Translations under genes and position numbers: made by a program
The notes under the pieces: model-generated
What the model was told of the DNA's origin: nothing
Seen by the model: only the letters and a program-made list of their open reading frames with translations
Database searches by the model: none
Shown here: piece by piece, positions 60,569 through 64,000 of the stretch
How positions within the stretch are numbered: the stretch's first letter is position 1
How the letters are laid out: the number at the start of each line of letters is the position of its first letter
Source of the DNA: Cinclus cinclus
Taxonomy: Eukaryota; Chordata; Aves; Passeriformes; Cinclidae
Length of the DNA: 64,000 bases
Assembly: GCF_963662255.1 (NCBI RefSeq)
Contig: NC_085047.1
Span: 89,772,259 to 89,836,258, forward strand
Direction: 5' to 3'

Positions 60569-63500
60569 GTAAGTGAGGTTACAGGGATAGGTGCATGGGA
60601 ATAGTAAAGGCACAGAGGGCAGCAGACTTTCAATATGTTTATGCAGTTAAATATAACAAGTTCAGACACTCTCATTTATTTTTTTTCCATTGTTCACCAA
60701 AAAAAAAAAAAAAACCACAAAAAACCAAAAAAACCCTCTCTTTATGTTGTTTTCCTATTTTTCTTAACCTCTGCATTGCAGTGCAGCTAGGCTGTGCACA
60801 TGAAGGTACACTCCCTGCCCTGGGGAAGATCCGAGATAAGCAGAGAAGTGACATACAAATGGCAAGGGGGAGAGAGTGATCTAATCGACTGGCCGCAAGC
60901 TTTGTACATTAAGATAGCTAAAGCATACAGAGAAGAGGAAAGCTGTTTTCTGCTGGGAGAGACATGCTTCTCTTCTTTGTCCTTGTCTCTTCGCCCTAGT
61001 CTCCCTTGTGCCCTTTTTGTACTTCCTGTGCTGAGACGGTGTTAGGCTTGTGAGGGCTGTGGTGTGGCCTGTGCACATGTATTGGCCACTTAGTTTGTTA
61101 TCTAATTTAGCTTGCTGCCTGTCTCTGTCTCATCTCATGGCCTTCAGCCTGGCACAGGGGTGTCAGCTGTGCCTTGCTAAAATTGGCTCCATTCCTCTTG
61201 CTGTCTGGTGAATACCTAACACCTGCTCATGGCCTCTGAGTTTAAGATTTTTTTCCCATATTGCACATAACGATGGAAAATGAGCTATTTTTCCACTCCT
61301 CCCTTTATCACACCTGAAAAGTCTTTTCAGGTGTCAAATCTGAATTCAGCAATACCAAAGGATTTCCTGCACTTTTATTTCTCTATATTGTTAATCTCTG
61401 GGTGCAACTTCTGAAACTCCTCTTCAAAACCACATAGCCATGGTTGCACAGGGGACATCATATAGGGCTCCTATTGGTGTTAAAACACAACCAAGCTGTT
61501 GTGCAGCGTGCCTGTGAAGCTAAGGTGACCAATTCTGCTCCTGCACCTTGTAGGATTCTGTGGTGTGTGCCCAGGAGGAAGTAGGACCTACCTTCCACCT
61601 CATTACAGGTACTTTAAACATACAAAACTTGCGAATCTCCTGGCACCAAGCTCTAGTGGGATAGTGATGCTGTAGAAGTCTTCAGAGATCTAACACAAAC
61701 ACAGTAAACTTCCTCTACAGTGAATATCTTGGCTTTGGAACTTCTGGCCAGGGGAAAATGGACATTTGACTTGGCATCTCTGCTCTTCTAATAGCTTTTT
61801 CCATCCTCCTTTCTCACAGACACTTCTGAAAAGAGCTGTCAGATCACAGCTGCTTGTTTCACACCTCTCTGTATGAGCAAGGACAAGAGCAGTGGAGCCA
61901 AGCACTCATCCCTGGCCATCACCCAGACAGCCTATGTGCACTTGGGCAAGTTGTCAAATCCTCCTCCACCACCCCTCCCCAATGTAGTAGTTGTGTCAAG
62001 ACAGACTGGACTGACACCATCATTAGTCCTTGACTAAAAACTTTTCAATTCTTTACTCAATGGACTTGTCTCAGGCAACTCTGGCTCCTTTTCTCACAGG
62101 CAGTTCCACACAGAAATAACTCCTTTCCTCCTTCACTCTGCCAGTTTCTTTCTTCCTTCTGCATGACTGGCTAACCCCAACCTGTCCCTTTCCTGGCTGC
62201 CTAACCCTGCCACTCACACAACAGCTTCTTATCTTACCTATCCCTTGCACAACAGCACATCCCTCCCTCCTCACGTCACAGCCAGCAGACTCTAGGTCTC
62301 AAGTTGCAACTGCAATGGAACTGCAGCTTACTCTCTGCTACCTAGCCCACTCTTTTATAACACCCATCCTTACTGGGCAGGCAAGGCTGTCTGCACTTCT
62401 CAGCAACTGGTACAGCTGTAATTCATTGAGGAAAATTGCCTTCTGCACTATACTTACAAACTATCTTCCCACAGCTCACCATGACACATTTAACAGAGCT
62501 CACTTCTGAGCTCTACAGGATGTCTCCTCCTCTGCAACCACAGTAGAATTATCAGTCTGGATCCGTGTTCTATAACTTGGTGTATGTAACTGAAGAGTCT
62601 AGTAAACCTCTCATCCCCATCATCACCTTTCTTTGTGGTCACTGGATGGTCAGAGACAGGCATTTCCACATGAGATATTAGGTGGGATGTAGTGGTCTGG
62701 CATGAGTCTGGGCTGCAGCTCCTCTTCTCTGAGTCCACAGCACCTGGTGAAAAGGTGCTGAAGCTGAGGCATGGATGTTTCAACATGTTGCTAAAGTCAC
62801 TTCTGAGTTGGAGCATCCTCAATGAAATGTCTGAGACATGATGGAGAGTTTATATCCATTTGCTGGGAGGACCTTGCCTACTGTCTGTTATAAAACTCTT
62901 CACAAATGCAACTTAATTGCTTAGCCTTATAGTGCAATGTATATTCCCTGACTTTTCAGAGAAGAAAGTGTTTCTTCCTGTGGCAGCCACAGGAAAAAAC
63001 ACATTGATACCTCATTTCACTAAAAGTGCTACTGCCTTTCTTAGAACACAGACAATGTAAGATACAGATTTGCAAAGTAACTTCTCAGAAAAGGCTACTT
63101 CAAAAAAACATCTAACCTCATTAATACAGGCAGAGAGCCTCAAATAGCCATCTTCGCTGACCTAGCTCACAGAAACATGGAGATTTAAGCAAAGGAAAGG
63201 TCCCAGTGAAGTCTACGGGCTTAAAACTAAGGCTAGACTAGTGGGATCTACATTTACACAGGGCTAAAAGTAGGCTGACATGCTTTGGCAGGGTGAAGCC
63301 CTGCTGTCAGGCTCACTGCAGTGACCCAATTTCTTTACAGGTCTCTGCAGGGGAAATGCTCACTCCTGCAGTTCATCCCTTTCCTTCAGTGTCATTAGTT
63401 CTTATCGTTCCATGTCAAGCTTTGCAGAGGAAGGATTTTGCTGCACTGCTGAGTGTTTGGGAAATGGCAGCTAATTTTTTGCTTGTGGTTTAGGAGAGGC

Positions 63501-64000
63501 TTGTTTGATTTTAGAGGGAAAAAACCTGCCCTGAGTTTTTCCATACAATTTAAGGGTTGAAAGGGAGATGGGGCCCTACTTTGTCCCCTTCTCAGTCAAT
63601 GAGCAATTTAATTGCTGTGAAGTTTTGGGTAACTGCACTGCAGGGACGTGGTAGCTTGAGCAGGAGAAAAGCTGTCCTTCTTTTTTCCCCTCAAGTAAAG
63701 CTTGAGGCTTAATCCACTGGACAATAGACACACAAGGATCCAACTCCATAGCATAAGCAGGTGATGAGGGGGAAACAGCTAGGGCTGGTACAGAGGCAGA
63801 AAATGGTTTGGTAGCTGCTTTGAGCTGCCAGCTGTCTGAAGACAATATTAGGTTTCAGATATCTTGGCCTGTATCCAGCACTGGCTTTCTTATGCAAATG
63901 TCTATATGTTATTTGATTTCTATTTTCCACAACACCCCCCTCAGTAACATGTAGTTAATATTTATATATACCTAGCTAATGCACAGTTTATATGTACACA
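60569..64000. other. Noncoding stretch, no gene seen
   Basis: A run of 16 A occurs at about 60,699-60,714, within a longer A-rich patch. A minus-strand donor-like GTAAGATA near 62,230 has no good acceptor. A faint SINE-like word (CTTGGGCAAGTTGTCAAA, 61,939-61,956) is too short to call. No gene or RNA is supported. Confidence 0.5.

Noticed and set aside
1..64000. CRISPR arrays, tRNA or rRNA genes, bacterial operons
   Set aside because: No regularly spaced repeats with unique spacers, no cloverleaf-like tRNA boxes and no rRNA signatures were noticed. The sequence is of vertebrate type throughout.

Overview
This looks like a piece of a bird nuclear chromosome. It has no bacterial-style gene packing, is A+T-leaning, and is poor in CpG apart from one GC-rich spot near 4.0-4.35 kb. 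Its recognisable interspersed repeats are of avian type: CR1 LINE 3' ends (20.02 kb, 35.55 kb, probably 31.02 kb), an older CR1/L3-class reverse-transcriptase remnant (10.7-11.8 kb), and two copies of one retroviral-type LTR (36.67-36.94 kb and a complete solo LTR at 43,131-43,646 with matching 5-bp target duplications). Faint MIR/CORE-SINE-like traces also occur. The order of bird (songbird or other) cannot be fixed from this sequence.

No complete protein-coding gene could be identified. Almost all open frames of 60-165 codons lack recognisable domains, fall in repeats, or look like chance. The window reads as a long intron or a gene-poor intergenic region. Several short segments nevertheless look like exons because an open frame lies between plausible splice sites. 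On the minus strand these are a 43-codon segment at 56,745-56,873 (the most protein-like) and a 30-codon segment at 33,949-34,038 that carries an in-frame 9-bp minisatellite. On the plus strand they are a 33-nt micro-exon at 8,001-8,033 with the best splice-site pair in the window, and weaker candidates at 26.6, 52.9, 57.4 and 60.5 kb. I recognise none of the encoded peptides, so no gene names are given.

Layout: 0-3.5 kb, plain noncoding DNA. 3.5-4.4 kb, a GC-rich segment with a perfect CArG (SRF) box and what looks like a minus-strand first exon, donor and downstream acceptor. 4.4-20 kb, noncoding DNA with the 33-nt micro-exon, the LINE remnant and SINE traces. 20-43 kb, noncoding DNA with CR1 pieces, the GQQ-repeat exon candidate and a truncated LTR. 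43-50 kb, the solo LTR and noncoding DNA. 50.4-55.6 kb, two very large pentanucleotide arrays: 48 uninterrupted GGAGA units, and a three-block TTCTC/CCCCT/CTCCT array whose last block is the reverse complement of the first array. 56-64 kb, AT dinucleotide repeats and further exon candidates. All exon calls rest on splice signals and open frame only; conservation or RNA-seq evidence would decide them.
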